A DNA stretch of 48,820 nt from Vibrio superstes (GCF_003569005.1 NZ_BCUR01000004.1:2837765-2886584); one strand, 5' to 3'. Counted from the stretch's first letter, positions 19,618 through 29,146 are shown. Translations and numbers: made by a program. The notes: a model not told the origin generated them from the letters alone.

Positions 19618-21473
19618 AAGATGTTGAGCTGTTCCCATATCTTATCAATACGAGCAACGAGATCTTTATCCTTATGGATAGGTCTACCCCACTCCCTCGT
19701 CGCCTCACCTTGCAACTTGTTGGTAGCATCTATACCTAATTGAGAGTGTGGCCCATCAATAAATTGACTATCACGAGCTGGATCCATACGAGTAGTAATA
19801 GCCCAAATCACATCATTCCAATCTCTAACATTGACGTCTTGATCGCAGACGATGACAAACTTCATCTCTGTATGTTGAGAGAACTTGGCTAACACTGCAT
19901 CAATGACTTCGATCCCTTGGTTAGCTTGTTGCTTATCTATAGAGAGAATGGCCATCCCGCCAAAGCCCGCTTCAGTCGGTAAATAACCATCCTTTATATA
20001 TGGAAATTGCTGTTTTAGTGCGTCAAATAGCTGCTCGGCTTTTTCTTGCTGCAGAGCAGGTAAAGGTGCAGACGATTCCTCATTAGACATGGCTAATTCT
20101 GCAGGCCATTTTATGGTCGCGTCTAGACCCATCTTCGAGCCAAGGCCCGCAACTGGTGAAGCAAAATCAAGAGAATCTATTGGTGTGTTTTCAATCATCA
20201 CTATGTCGCGTTTCGGTTGCATGTGCTCGGTCATTGCCGCAATAACTTGCTTCCAATCTCGAGCATCAACACTTTCATCGCATACCAGTACATATTTGGT
20301 GTACATGAACTGACGTAAAAAGGACCACACACCCATCATCACGCGCTTGGCATGACCAGGATATTGCTTCTTCATGGTCACTACCGCCATGCGATAAGAA
20401 CAGCCCTCTGGAGGTAGGTAAAAATCCTCTATCTCTGGAAATTGCTTTTGTAGAATAGGGACAAAGACTTCATTAAGGGCGACACCTAATACCGCAGGTT
20501 CATCTGGCGGACGTCCCGTGTAGGTACTGTGATAAATAGGGTCTTTACGCATCGTAATGTGTGTAATGGTAAACACATTATGACTTTCAACTTCATTGTA
20601 GTAACCGGTGTGGTCACCATAAGGGCCTTCATCAGCAAATTCGCTAGGGTCGATATAACCTTCTAACACAATCTCAGCACTGGCTGGAACATCTAGATCG
20701 TTGCTGATTGACTTAACCACTTCGGTTTTGCTACCCCTTAACAAACCTGCGAAGGCATACTCGGAGAGCGAATCTGGTACTGGCGTTACCGCACCTAGAA
20801 TAGTTGCAGGGTCGGCGCCAAAGGCTACTGAAACAGGGAATGGCTTTCCAGGGTTAGCTTCTGACCAGTCTCTAAGATCTAGAGCACCACCTCGATGAGC
20901 CAACCAACGCATGATGACTTTATTCTTGCTTAGCTTTTGCTGGCGATAGATACCAAGGTTTTGTCGTTTCTGATTAGGTCCACGAGTAACCGTTAATCCC
21001 CAGGTTAATAATGGAGCGACATCCTCGGGCCAACAACTCATTACTGGGATCTTATCTAAATCGACGTCGTCTCCTTGCCAGACGATATCTTGGCAAGGCG
21101 CTTTACGAAGGCGTTTTGCCGGCATATTTAGGACTTGTTTAAAAACGGGTAGTTTATCTAGAGCATCTTTAAAACCCTTTGGTGGCTCAGGCTCTTTAAG
21201 ATAAGCCAGTAGCTTACCCACCTCTCGTAGATCACTCACTTGCTGACGCCCCATACCAAGAGCCACTCGCTTGGAGGTACCAAATAGATTGGTTAAGACA
21301 GGCACATCATAGCCAATAGGGTTCTCAAACAGTAATGCAGGACCACCAGCACGCAGGGTTCGGTCGCTGATTTCAGTCATTTCGTAGTCGGGATCGACCG
21401 GATGGGAGATGCGCTTTAATTGTCCTTCTTTCTCCAGAAGGGCAAGGAAGTCTCGCAAGTCTTTGCAGCTCAT
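19614..21473 (-). CDS. ubiD: 4-hydroxy-3-polyprenylbenzoate decarboxylase UbiD, long form
   Basis: Prenyl-FMN-dependent decarboxylase of ubiquinone synthesis. At 619 residues it is about 120 longer than E. coli UbiD (497). Residues 1 to about 430 align well, including TEISDRTLRAGGPALLFENP, GPYGDHTGYYNEV and the STYTGRPPDEPA segment. The C-terminal part is repeated: KYVLVCDESVDARDW...MGLDAT is followed by a linker and KFVIVCDQDVNVRDW...LGIDATNK. Both units look intact. The lengthened form appears to be a Vibrio trait. It leads the operon with a ferredoxin and fre. Confidence 0.92.
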   Translation of the reverse strand: MSCKDLRDFLALLEKEGQLKRISHPVDPDYEMTEISDRTLRAGGPALLFENPIGYDVPVLTNLFGTSKRVALGMGRQQVSDLREVGKLLAYLKEPEPPKGFKDALDKLPVFKQVLNMPAKRLRKAPCQDIVWQGDDVDLDKIPVMSCWPEDVAPLLTWGLTVTRGPNQKRQNLGIYRQQKLSKNKVIMRWLAHRGGALDLRDWSEANPGKPFPVSVAFGADPATILGAVTPVPDSLSEYAFAGLLRGSKTEVVKSISNDLDVPASAEIVLEGYIDPSEFADEGPYGDHTGYYNEVESHNVFTITHITMRKDPIYHSTYTGRPPDEPAVLGVALNEVFVPILQKQFPEIEDFYLPPEGCSYRMAVVTMKKQYPGHAKRVMMGVWSFLRQFMYTKYVLVCDESVDARDWKQVIAAMTEHMQPKRDIVMIENTPIDSLDFASPVAGLGSKMGLDATIKWPAELAMSNEESSAPLPALQQEKAEQLFDALKQQFPYIKDGYLPTEAGFGGMAILSIDKQQANQGIEVIDAVLAKFSQHTEMKFVIVCDQDVNVRDWNDVIWAITTRMDPARDSQFIDGPHSQLGIDATNKLQGEATREWGRPIHKDKDLVARIDKIWEQLNIL

Positions 21474-21541
21474 AACAATCCATTTAGCCTAAAAAGATGG
21501 GCGCAGTATAGCAAAAAGCCCATCACCTTCCGCTAACAAAT

Positions 21542-22507
21542 TTAACGGTTAAATATTTCTGGATACTTACTTGCCCACTGATTGAACCAACTATTGTACC
21601 CATAGCCTTGGAAACTTTCAGTGATCACCTGTGCATCACTTTGATTGCTCATCCTAGAGACCAAAAAATCTTCTGCTGGTTGCGAGGTCGGCGCGTATTT
21701 GGCTAGTAACTGCAGACTACGCTCACTCAATGAGGGGTTTTGGCTCGCCACGATCATTTGCTGTATTGAAAAGTCACTACCATCTTGCCCTAGTCGTTCT
21801 AGCTCTCGACTTAATGCGCTGTCGGCTTTCATTTTCCACACAATATCGTAGAGATCTGGATTATTGGATGCAGTTGCCATTGCAACCATAAGGTCTGAAC
21901 TCGGTAACCAAGATAAGACGTTGTTATCTGTTATCTGACCGACTAGATAGACTAATCCCTCATCCGAGAGCTTATCTACGTTATTAATAAGTAGCTTTTC
22001 TCTTTGCGAAGCCTGGTCTGGATTTTCCGTTAGCCAAGAGCGTAAATCAAGTTGCTCGTTTTCCACTCCCACGTACAACTCAATCTCTTGGTCGTTTAGC
22101 TTCCAGCCATCAATCAGACGCTGTGCCATTATTTGATAGGAAAATGCTGAAGAAACAAAGCGAAAACCATTTCCTTCTTCCACTATTGTCAGTGAAGGAA
22201 CTACCTTGCGCTGGGCGTCGACAAAGACAGCCAGATCCGAAGTATATTGAGGTGCACTTTCAGAAATCGATTTAATGGCGAGAAATCTAACTACTTCTTG
22301 TTGGGGTTGCTTAATTCGAAGCAGATTGAAGTTTGCTTGATCGGATTGTTCGGATAAAGCGAGCGACACAATGCGTTGCGCACTCTCCTGAGATTGAGTA
22401 TCAGATAGCATTTTCTGCTTCTCTTCAACGCTCAATTCGATGGCTTGCACTGCAAACGAGCAGCCTAGCATGGCAGGCAATAACGCAGCCAATAACCTTT
22501 TTTGCAT
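21542..22507 (-). CDS. Secreted protein of unknown function
   Basis: A 321-residue protein I do not recognise. The N-terminal MQKRLLAALLPAMLGCSFAVQA looks like a signal peptide cleaved after VQA; a lipobox reading at LGC is possible but poor. The remainder is mostly helical, with leucine- and serine-rich repeats suggesting an alpha-solenoid or HEAT-like fold (QEVVRFLAIKSISES, SLSERSLQLLAKYAP). GGGAG lies 8 nt before the chosen ATG. It sits between ubiD and rho without an obvious partner. Confidence 0.7.
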   Translation of the reverse strand: MQKRLLAALLPAMLGCSFAVQAIELSVEEKQKMLSDTQSQESAQRIVSLALSEQSDQANFNLLRIKQPQQEVVRFLAIKSISESAPQYTSDLAVFVDAQRKVVPSLTIVEEGNGFRFVSSAFSYQIMAQRLIDGWKLNDQEIELYVGVENEQLDLRSWLTENPDQASQREKLLINNVDKLSDEGLVYLVGQITDNNVLSWLPSSDLMVAMATASNNPDLYDIVWKMKADSALSRELERLGQDGSDFSIQQMIVASQNPSLSERSLQLLAKYAPTSQPAEDFLVSRMSNQSDAQVITESFQGYGYNSWFNQWASKYPEIFNR

Positions 22508-22578
22508 ACACTTACTCCCTGTAACTCTGTATACCAGTTTAGTGGTACCATGCCGTCCTGGCATAGTTTTGTCGTAAT

Positions 22579-22607
22579 TAAAAAAACGCCACCTTAGTTA
22601 GGTGGCG
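22579..22607 (-). terminator. Intrinsic terminator after rho
   Basis: Minus-strand stem ACGCCACCT / AGGTGGCGT with loop AACTA, followed by seven T. Confidence 0.88.
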
Positions 22608-22653
22608 TATCTTACGATAAGTTCAGTTAATGACAAATTTCGAAAGAAATCTG

Positions 22654-23913
22654 CTATTGACGTCGCATAGCGTCGAAGAACTCATTGTTGGTTTTGGTCA
22701 TTGCCAACTTATCAATTAGGAACTCCATCGCATCAGTCTCACCCATTGGGTGTACGATCTTACGAAGAATCCACATTTTCTGCAGCTCATCTGGCTTAGT
22801 TAGCAATTCTTCACGACGAGTACCTGAACGGTTGAAATCAATCGCAGGGAAGACGCGTTTCTCAGCAATCTTACGGTTTAGGTGCAGTTCCATGTTACCT
22901 GTACCCTTAAATTCTTCGTAGATAACTTCATCCATCTTAGAACCCGTATCTACCAAAGCCGTTGCTATAATAGTTAAGCTACCGCCTTCTTCTACGTTAC
23001 GAGCCGCACCAAAGAAACGCTTAGGTCTGTGAAGTGCATTCGCATCCACACCACCGGTTAGAACCTTGCCTGAAGATGGGATTACCGTGTTGTATGCACG
23101 CGCTAGACGAGTGATTGAATCAAGAAGGATAACAACGTCTTTCTTGTGCTCAACTAGACGCTTCGCTTTCTCGATTACCATTTCAGCAACCTGCACGTGA
23201 CGAGACGCCGGCTCATCAAACGTAGAAGCGATTACCTCGCCCTGAACCAGGCGTTGCATCTCAGTTACTTCTTCTGGACGCTCATCGATAAGCAATACCA
23301 TCAACTCACATTCTGGGTGGTTGCGGGCAATACTTTGGGCGATGTTTTGTAGCAACATTGTCTTACCCGCTTTTGGCGGAGCAACGATTAAGCCACGTTG
23401 ACCTTTACCGATCGGTGAAGCCAAATCTAGGATACGAGCTGTAATATCTTCAGTCGCACCATTACCTACTTCCATTACCATACGCTCGTTAGCGTGCAGT
23501 GGAGTCAGGTTTTCGAACAGAATCTTATTACGTGCGTTATCAGGCTTATCGTGGTTAACGGTATTAACCTTAAGCAATGCAAAGTAACGCTCACCATCTT
23601 TAGGTGGACGAATCTTACCGGCAATGCTGTCACCTGTACGCAGGTTAAAGCGACGAATCTGACTTGGAGATACATAAATGTCATCTGGGCCAGCTAGATA
23701 TGAACTGTCTGAGCTGCGCAGAAAACCAAATCCGTCTTGTAGAATCTCTAGGACGCCGTCACCAAAGATATCCTCTCCGCTTTTCGCGTGCGCTTTTAGC
23801 GTAGAAAATATGATGTCCTGCTTTCTCAATCTAGCAAGATTCTCAAGACCAAGGCTCTCACCAAGTTTCACTAAGTCTGAGACAGGTCTGTTCTTCAGCT
23901 CTGTTAAGTTCAT
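22654..23913 (-). CDS. rho: Transcription termination factor Rho
   Basis: A hexameric RNA helicase that ends transcription at Rho-dependent sites. It has 419 residues from MNLTELKN, exactly the E. coli length. The N-terminal RNA-binding (cold-shock-like) domain reads ILQDGFGFLRSSD around residues 55-70. The Walker A is APPKAGKT near residue 180, and the Q- and R-loop sequences follow. The ATG at 23913 matches the family, although no Shine-Dalgarno precedes it. An in-frame TTG 45 nt upstream would add a Thr/Lys-rich tail. It follows trxA, as in E. coli. Confidence 0.96.
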   Translation of the reverse strand: MNLTELKNRPVSDLVKLGESLGLENLARLRKQDIIFSTLKAHAKSGEDIFGDGVLEILQDGFGFLRSSDSSYLAGPDDIYVSPSQIRRFNLRTGDSIAGKIRPPKDGERYFALLKVNTVNHDKPDNARNKILFENLTPLHANERMVMEVGNGATEDITARILDLASPIGKGQRGLIVAPPKAGKTMLLQNIAQSIARNHPECELMVLLIDERPEEVTEMQRLVQGEVIASTFDEPASRHVQVAEMVIEKAKRLVEHKKDVVILLDSITRLARAYNTVIPSSGKVLTGGVDANALHRPKRFFGAARNVEEGGSLTIIATALVDTGSKMDEVIYEEFKGTGNMELHLNRKIAEKRVFPAIDFNRSGTRREELLTKPDELQKMWILRKIVHPMGETDAMEFLIDKLAMTKTNNEFFDAMRRQ

Positions 23914-24085
23914 AGTGGTCGATTTTGTGGTGGTCTTTGTATTAGATTTAGTAGTCAAAATAGGATCTGTATGTGTTAGTTAGAGAGATTTGGTCTCAGG
24001 ATCGACCAAGAAAAGGAAAATTGTATGATTTACGTGCAATAAACTAGCACTAAAAACAAGCCTAGTCTAGCTTCTAGAAAAAACA

Positions 24086-24112
24086 AAACCGTGCATTAAA
24101 AAATACACGGTT
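24086..24112 (-). terminator. Intrinsic terminator between trxA and rho
   Basis: Minus-strand AACCGTGTATT / AATGCACGG stem followed by TTTTGTTTT. The 170-nt leader between this and rho is T/C-rich and otherwise featureless; no rhoL-like leader peptide was found. Confidence 0.75.
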
Positions 24113-24129
24113 AATTTGTTTTTCTCATT

Positions 24130-24456
24130 TTAGATATTTGCGTCTAGGAACTCTTTAAGCTGAGTCTTTGAAAGCGCACCTACCTTGGTTGCCGCTACAT
24201 TGCCGTCTTTAAACAACAGTAATGTTGGGATACCACGAATGCCATATTTTGGTGGCGTTGCTGGGTTGTGATCGATATTTAGCTTACCAATAGTAAGTTT
24301 ACCAGCGTACTCTTCTGAGATTTCATTCAAAATAGGGGCAATCATTTTACAAGGACCACACCATTCTGCCCAGAAATCTACCAGCACAGGGCCTGCAGCT
24401 TTTATTACATCACTTTCAAAACCGTCGTCAGAAAGCTGCAAAATCTTATCGCTCAT
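24130..24456 (-). CDS. trxA: Thioredoxin 1
   Basis: A 108-residue cytosolic thioredoxin. The active site WCGPC is near residues 32-36, with the cis-proline motif IRGIPT following at about 73. Start MSDKIL is used because GGAG lies 10 nt upstream and it gives the E. coli length. It diverges from rhlB across a 112-bp gap. It reduces ribonucleotide reductase and other cytosolic disulfide targets. Confidence 0.97.
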   Translation of the reverse strand: MSDKILQLSDDGFESDVIKAAGPVLVDFWAEWCGPCKMIAPILNEISEEYAGKLTIGKLNIDHNPATPPKYGIRGIPTLLLFKDGNVAATKVGALSKTQLKEFLDANI

Positions 24457-24568
24457 CTTTAGCTCCAAATCAATTTTCTGCTGCCGATTCGATGATTATC
24501 AGCAATTAGATTGCCTATTGGAATGGATTTCCTTTCTTAATGCAAGCGTAAGCTGATATTCTATGCTC

Positions 24569-25864
24569 ATGAAAAAGACACACATCACAGAGCAAAAATT
24601 CGCCGACTTCGATTTGCACCCAGATATTATCACTGGATTGCAAGCAAAAGGATTTGAGTATTGTACTCCGATTCAAGCGTTAGCGCTGCCAGTACTGCTC
24701 ACTGGCCAAGACATTGCGGGGCAAGCTCAGACGGGTACTGGTAAAACATTAGCCTTTCTAACCGCTACTTTCGATTACCTACTTAAAAACCCTGCCGATG
24801 AGTCTCGAGCAGTGAACCAACCGCGCGCCATTATTATGGCACCAACGCGTGAGCTGGCTATTCAGATCCATCGTGATGCTGAAGCTTTGATTGCAAGCAC
24901 AGGCCTTAAAGCTGCGCTTGCATATGGTGGTGAAAGCTACGACAAGCAGCTGAATGAGCTACAACAAGGTGTTGATATCTTGATCGGTACTACTGGCCGT
25001 ATCATTGATTTCTTCAAGCAGAAAGCCTTTAACCTTAATCATATCCAAGCTGTTGTTCTTGACGAAGCTGACCGTATGTTTGACCTAGGTTTCATTAAAG
25101 ACATTCGCTTTTTGTTCCGTCGTATGCCAGAGCCAAAAGATCGTCTTAACATGCTTTTCTCTGCAACCCTTTCTTACCGAGTGCAAGAACTTGCGTTTGA
25201 ACACATGAACAATCCTGAGCATGTGGAAGTAGAACCAGAGCGTCGCACTAACGTCCGTATCGAAGAAGAGCTGTTCCACCCTTCAAATGAAGATAAGATC
25301 GCTCTGCTTATGACCTTGATTGAGCAAGACTGGCCTGAAAAAGCGATCATTTTTGCCAATACAAAATACAAATGTGAGCAAGTCTGGGGCTACCTAGCAG
25401 CTGATGAGCACCGTGTAGGTCTTTTAACAGGTGACATTCCGCAGAAGAAACGCGAACGAATTCTAGAGCAATTTACTACTGGCGAATTAGACTTCTTGGT
25501 TGCGACTGATGTTGCTGCACGTGGTCTACACATTCCATTGGTTACGCACGTATTTAACTACGACCTACCGGATGACGCGGAAGATTATGTTCACCGTATT
25601 GGCCGTACAGGACGTGCTGGTGAAAGCGGTCATTCAATCAGTTTTGCATGTGAAGAGTATGCAGTTAACCTACCTGCAATCGAAGAATACATCGATCACT
25701 CAATTCCAGCATCAGACTATGACCCTGAAGCTTTGATTCAAGAGTTGCCGAAGCCTATTCGTCTTCAACGCTCACCAAACAACCGTCGTCAAAGTGGTGG
25801 AAAACCTCAAGGTCGCAATAATAATCAGCGACGTAGCAGACCATCTAGACCACATAACAGATAA
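24569..25864 (+). CDS. rhlB: ATP-dependent RNA helicase RhlB (DEAD box)
   Basis: A 431-residue DEAD-box helicase that works with RNase E and PNPase in the degradosome. Motifs: Q-motif CTPIQALALP at 32-41, Walker A AQTGTGKT at 53-60, LDEADRMFDLGF near 165, SAT near 200 and HRIGRTGRAG near 347. A basic, Arg/Asn-rich tail ends the protein. The start MKKTHITEQ matches the family. Gene order gppA-rhlB-trxA-rho is conserved with E. coli. Confidence 0.95.
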   Translation: MKKTHITEQKFADFDLHPDIITGLQAKGFEYCTPIQALALPVLLTGQDIAGQAQTGTGKTLAFLTATFDYLLKNPADESRAVNQPRAIIMAPTRELAIQIHRDAEALIASTGLKAALAYGGESYDKQLNELQQGVDILIGTTGRIIDFFKQKAFNLNHIQAVVLDEADRMFDLGFIKDIRFLFRRMPEPKDRLNMLFSATLSYRVQELAFEHMNNPEHVEVEPERRTNVRIEEELFHPSNEDKIALLMTLIEQDWPEKAIIFANTKYKCEQVWGYLAADEHRVGLLTGDIPQKKRERILEQFTTGELDFLVATDVAARGLHIPLVTHVFNYDLPDDAEDYVHRIGRTGRAGESGHSISFACEEYAVNLPAIEEYIDHSIPASDYDPEALIQELPKPIRLQRSPNNRRQSGGKPQGRNNNQRRSRPSRPHNR

Positions 25865-25887
25865 TCAGGAAACAGCTAATTTAGGTT

Positions 25888-27372
25888 ATGACAGACTCAT
25901 CTCCTCTTTATGCCGCCATTGACCTTGGCTCGAATAGCTTCCATATGCTTGTTGTAAAGCACGTATACGGAAGCGTTCGCACTATGGCAAAGATTAAGCG
26001 CAAGGTTCGCCTCGCTGCTGGTTTAGACAGTAGCAACGCGTTAAGTCAGGAAGCAATGCAAAGAGGATGGGACTGTTTGTCTCTATTTGCTGAACGCTTA
26101 CAAGACATCCCAGAACAAAACATTCGTATTGTCGGAACCGCCACGCTGCGTGTCGCAACCAATATTGATGAGTTCTTGAGTAAAGCCAATCAGATTCTGG
26201 GTAAAGATATTCAGATTATCTCTGGGAATGAAGAAGCGGCCACTATTTATAAAGGGGTTGCTCACACCTCTGGTGGTAAAGGTAAGCGTCTCGTTGTTGA
26301 TATTGGTGGCGCCAGTACTGAACTGATTATTGGTGAAGGCTTTGATGCTAAGGTACTTAACAGCCTGCAAATGGGCTGCGTAACTTGGTTAGAGCAACAC
26401 TTCAACGACCGACAGCTCACCGCTGACAATTTCCACCGCGCCATTGAGGCAGCCAAACAAACCCTAAGCCCTGTTCTGAATGAATACACAGAGCTAGGTT
26501 GGGACTTGTGTGTAGGGGCTAGTGGAACTGTTCAAGCGTTGCAAGAGATAATGCTAGCGCAAGGCATGGACGAAGTGATTACTCACTCCAAATTAAAGCG
26601 CCTGCAGAAACAAGCCATGCGAGCTCATGCCTTAGAAGAGCTTGAGATTGAAGGTCTCACCCTTGAGCGAGCCCTTGTCTTCCCAAGTGGCCTATCTATT
26701 TTATTGGCCATCTTTGAGCTTCTAGACATTGATCAAATGACTCTTGCCGGCGGCGCGCTTCGTGAAGGCATGGTCTATGAAATGATCACTGAACTGCATC
26801 AAGAAGACATCCGTCAGCGAACCTTAACCAGTGTTCAGCAGCGTTTTCAGCTCGATCAAGACTATGCACAGCAGGTTGCCCAGACCGCTAGCAAGCTAAT
26901 CAATCAATGTGGTAGTGAGTTCCTGCCTGAGCCGGTCGCAATAGAATTGCTACAAGCCGCTGCTCAGGTACATGAAATTGGGCTGACTATCGATTTTAAA
27001 AAGGCGGGTCAACATAACGCCTACCTACTGCAACACCTTGATTTACCCGGTTATACGCGAGCACAGAAGAATCTACTTGCGGATGTTACGCTACGCTACA
27101 AGGATGCTTTGTCGTCTTTACCTGAACAGCAGGCCGTCAGTAAACAAAGTGCAGAAAATATTTTAAGAATTCTACGCTTGTCAGTGCTACTTACCCATAG
27201 GCGCAATGTGAACCTGCAGCCTTCTGTGGAACTGCAAGCGAAAGGTAAACAGCTTTGTTTATCCATTGATGCAAACTGGTGTAACGCCAACCCATTGACC
27301 GTTGCTGAACTAGAGATTGAAGCCAATCGGCAGTCCGACCAAAACTGGCCTTTGCAAATCAAGCAGATATAA
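25888..27372 (+). CDS. gppA: Guanosine-5'-triphosphate,3'-diphosphate pyrophosphatase (GppA)
   Basis: Converts pppGpp to ppGpp in the stringent response. A 494-residue member of the Ppx/GppA phosphatase family with an actin-like ATPase fold. Motifs: AIDLGSNSFHMLV at 9-21, GTATLRVATN near 86 and VDIGGASTELIIGEG near 138. An HD-like C-terminal half follows. It begins 23 bp after rhlB, probably in one operon, and ends at an intrinsic terminator. Exopolyphosphatase (Ppx) is the main alternative, but the rhlB linkage favours GppA. Confidence 0.92.
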   Translation: MTDSSPLYAAIDLGSNSFHMLVVKHVYGSVRTMAKIKRKVRLAAGLDSSNALSQEAMQRGWDCLSLFAERLQDIPEQNIRIVGTATLRVATNIDEFLSKANQILGKDIQIISGNEEAATIYKGVAHTSGGKGKRLVVDIGGASTELIIGEGFDAKVLNSLQMGCVTWLEQHFNDRQLTADNFHRAIEAAKQTLSPVLNEYTELGWDLCVGASGTVQALQEIMLAQGMDEVITHSKLKRLQKQAMRAHALEELEIEGLTLERALVFPSGLSILLAIFELLDIDQMTLAGGALREGMVYEMITELHQEDIRQRTLTSVQQRFQLDQDYAQQVAQTASKLINQCGSEFLPEPVAIELLQAAAQVHEIGLTIDFKKAGQHNAYLLQHLDLPGYTRAQKNLLADVTLRYKDALSSLPEQQAVSKQSAENILRILRLSVLLTHRRNVNLQPSVELQAKGKQLCLSIDANWCNANPLTVAELEIEANRQSDQNWPLQIKQI

Positions 27373-27378
27373 TTTAAT

Positions 27379-27408
27379 TAGCCCAGTTTATTCAACTGGG
27401 CTTTTTTA
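27379..27408 (+). terminator. Intrinsic terminator after gppA
   Basis: The stem AGCCCAGTT / AACTGGGCT is followed by a T-run. Confidence 0.85.
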
Positions 27409-27453
27409 CAGACAAACATTTTGAAAAAAATCAAAGCAAGGAGAGCTTGAGAA

Positions 27454-28428
27454 ATGAGCATTATATTGGAGTGCATCCGCTGTGTTGGCCGAGGAGAGCG
27501 TGGTCGTAAACCTCTCTCATTTGATCAAGCCTTTACAGTGATGGATCAATATCTTGACGGCCAGATCGACGATGATCAAATGGCGATGTTGATGATGCTC
27601 ATTCGAGTCAACAATGAGACAGCAGCAGAGATTGCCGGCTTTACTAAGGCCTTCCACCAGCGATTGCCAAAAATCGAAGTCGATATTGATTGGCCTTGTT
27701 ATGCAGGAAAGAAAAACAAACAAGATATCAATGGCAATCAACAATCCCTGCCCTGGAATCTGATCGCAGCCTCTATTCTCGCAGACGAGGGTTACAAGGT
27801 GCTAATCCATGGCCATCTTGATGCAGGATCAGACCGTGTGCATAGCCAACACTATTTGCAGCCATTGAATATCGAAACGGCTCGCGATATTGCGCATGCT
27901 ACTTCACTACTGCAATCTTCAAACATCGCTTACTTACCTCTATCCCACTTTGCTCCTATCGCAGAGAAGATGCTTGATTGGAAGAAACGCTACGGCTTGA
28001 GAACTCCGATAAATACTGTAGTGAGAGGATTAAACCCTGGTAGCGCAAAGTATGGCGTCAGAGGCAGTTTCCACCCAGGCTTTCAGGAATTGCATGCGGA
28101 GATCGAAACAAATATCGGTCATTCGAACTGCTCTATTGCCTCCTTTAAAGGAGTGTCCGGTGAATCTGAGTACAACCCAAAGGTCAGCCAGACAATTTGG
28201 ACAAGTGATAGTAAGGGCTTACATTCTCACTACTGGAAAGAGATGTACAACGAACAAATCGTCACGCCAAAGCAATGCCCTCTTAGCACGATAGAGGCCG
28301 ACAAGGTTCAGATGGCTAACCACGTGGTTGCTTCTATTGCTGTATTGCTCTTTAGCAAACTAAAAGATAAGCAATTAGCCGACCAAGAAGCCTACCGCCT
28401 GTGGACGCAGTTCTGTACCCAGTGTTAA
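27454..28428 (+). CDS. TrpD2/YbiB-like glycosyltransferase family protein
   Basis: A 324-residue protein of the anthranilate phosphoribosyltransferase fold, similar to E. coli YbiB. The N-terminal helical domain contains LDGQIDDDQMAMLMMLIRVNNETAAEIAGF, as in TrpD-like proteins. The usual substrate glycine-rich loop is degenerate. Family members bind nucleic acids in the YbiB group, so catalytic activity is doubtful. An AAGGAGAG ribosome binding site precedes the ATG. It stands alone between two terminators. Confidence 0.7.
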   Translation: MSIILECIRCVGRGERGRKPLSFDQAFTVMDQYLDGQIDDDQMAMLMMLIRVNNETAAEIAGFTKAFHQRLPKIEVDIDWPCYAGKKNKQDINGNQQSLPWNLIAASILADEGYKVLIHGHLDAGSDRVHSQHYLQPLNIETARDIAHATSLLQSSNIAYLPLSHFAPIAEKMLDWKKRYGLRTPINTVVRGLNPGSAKYGVRGSFHPGFQELHAEIETNIGHSNCSIASFKGVSGESEYNPKVSQTIWTSDSKGLHSHYWKEMYNEQIVTPKQCPLSTIEADKVQMANHVVASIAVLLFSKLKDKQLADQEAYRLWTQFCTQC

Positions 28429-28436
28429 TACTCAAA

Positions 28437-28465
28437 AAAAATAGCTCCCTAGGGAGCTATTTTTT
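28437..28465. terminator. Bidirectional intrinsic terminator
   Basis: The palindrome AATAGCTCCCTAGGGAGCTATT is flanked by A and T runs, separating the convergent TrpD2-like and yhhQ genes. Confidence 0.87.
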
Positions 28466-28474
28466 TGCAGTTAT

Positions 28475-29140
28475 CTACGCCTGTGCAGCGATTCTTTGGT
28501 CTGATTCGGTAGTCAATTTTCGAATCAAGTAATTGAGCAAGACACCGTACATAGGAACAAACAAGCCTAGGCTAATCACAAGTTTAAACACATAGTCCAC
28601 TAACGCTATCTCTTGCCAGTGCTGCGCCATAAACGCATCAGGGCTGTTATAGAAAGCGATGCTAAAGAAAGCCAAGGTATCTAATGCATTACCAAATAAA
28701 GTGGAGCACGTTGGAGCAATCCACCATTGCTTCATTTGACGCAGGCGATTAAACACATGCACGTCCAAGATCTGGCCTAATAGGTAAGCCATGAATGAAG
28801 CAATGGCGATTCTGGCCACGAACAGGTTGAACTCTCCAAGCGGGGCAAAGCCTTGGAACTGCCCTTCAAAGAATACTACCGAGAGCAAATAAGACACCAC
28901 TAGCGAAGGCAGCATTACCAAGAAGATAATTCTACGTGCAAGTGCAGCACCAAATATGCGAACGGTCAGGTCTGTTGCCAAAAAGATAAATGGAAACGTA
29001 AATGCGCCCCAAGTGGTGTGAAAACCAAAAACAGTAAATGGCAGTTGAACAAGATAGTTGCTCGAGGCAATGATGATCAGGTGGAATGACGCTAAAAAGA
29101 AAAGCGCTTTACGCAGTTGCGATGGATTAAAACGGTTCAT
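28475..29140 (-). CDS. yhhQ: Queuosine precursor (preQ0/preQ1) transporter YhhQ
   Basis: A 221-residue inner-membrane protein with about six transmembrane segments, COG1738 family, that imports 7-cyano- or 7-aminomethyl-7-deazaguanine for queuosine synthesis. Family features include SSNYLVQLPF, TFPFIFLATDLTVRIFG and FGNALDTLAFFSIAF. The ATG at 29140 is selected; an AAGG ribosome binding site lies 6 nt upstream and is part of a preQ1-I riboswitch-like fold at 29147-29178. That link independently supports the substrate assignment. Confidence 0.9.
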   Translation of the reverse strand: MNRFNPSQLRKALFFLASFHLIIIASSNYLVQLPFTVFGFHTTWGAFTFPFIFLATDLTVRIFGAALARRIIFLVMLPSLVVSYLLSVVFFEGQFQGFAPLGEFNLFVARIAIASFMAYLLGQILDVHVFNRLRQMKQWWIAPTCSTLFGNALDTLAFFSIAFYNSPDAFMAQHWQEIALVDYVFKLVISLGLFVPMYGVLLNYLIRKLTTESDQRIAAQA

Positions 29141-29146
29141 ATTGTA

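Noticed and set aside
23913..23958. Longer Rho starting at a TTG
   Set aside because: It adds a repetitive Thr/Lys/Ser tail not found in the family; the ATG at 23913 gives the exact E. coli length.
23914..24129. rhoL-like leader peptide before rho
   Set aside because: No short frame with a start and ribosome binding site resembles RhoL; the leader is just T/C-rich.
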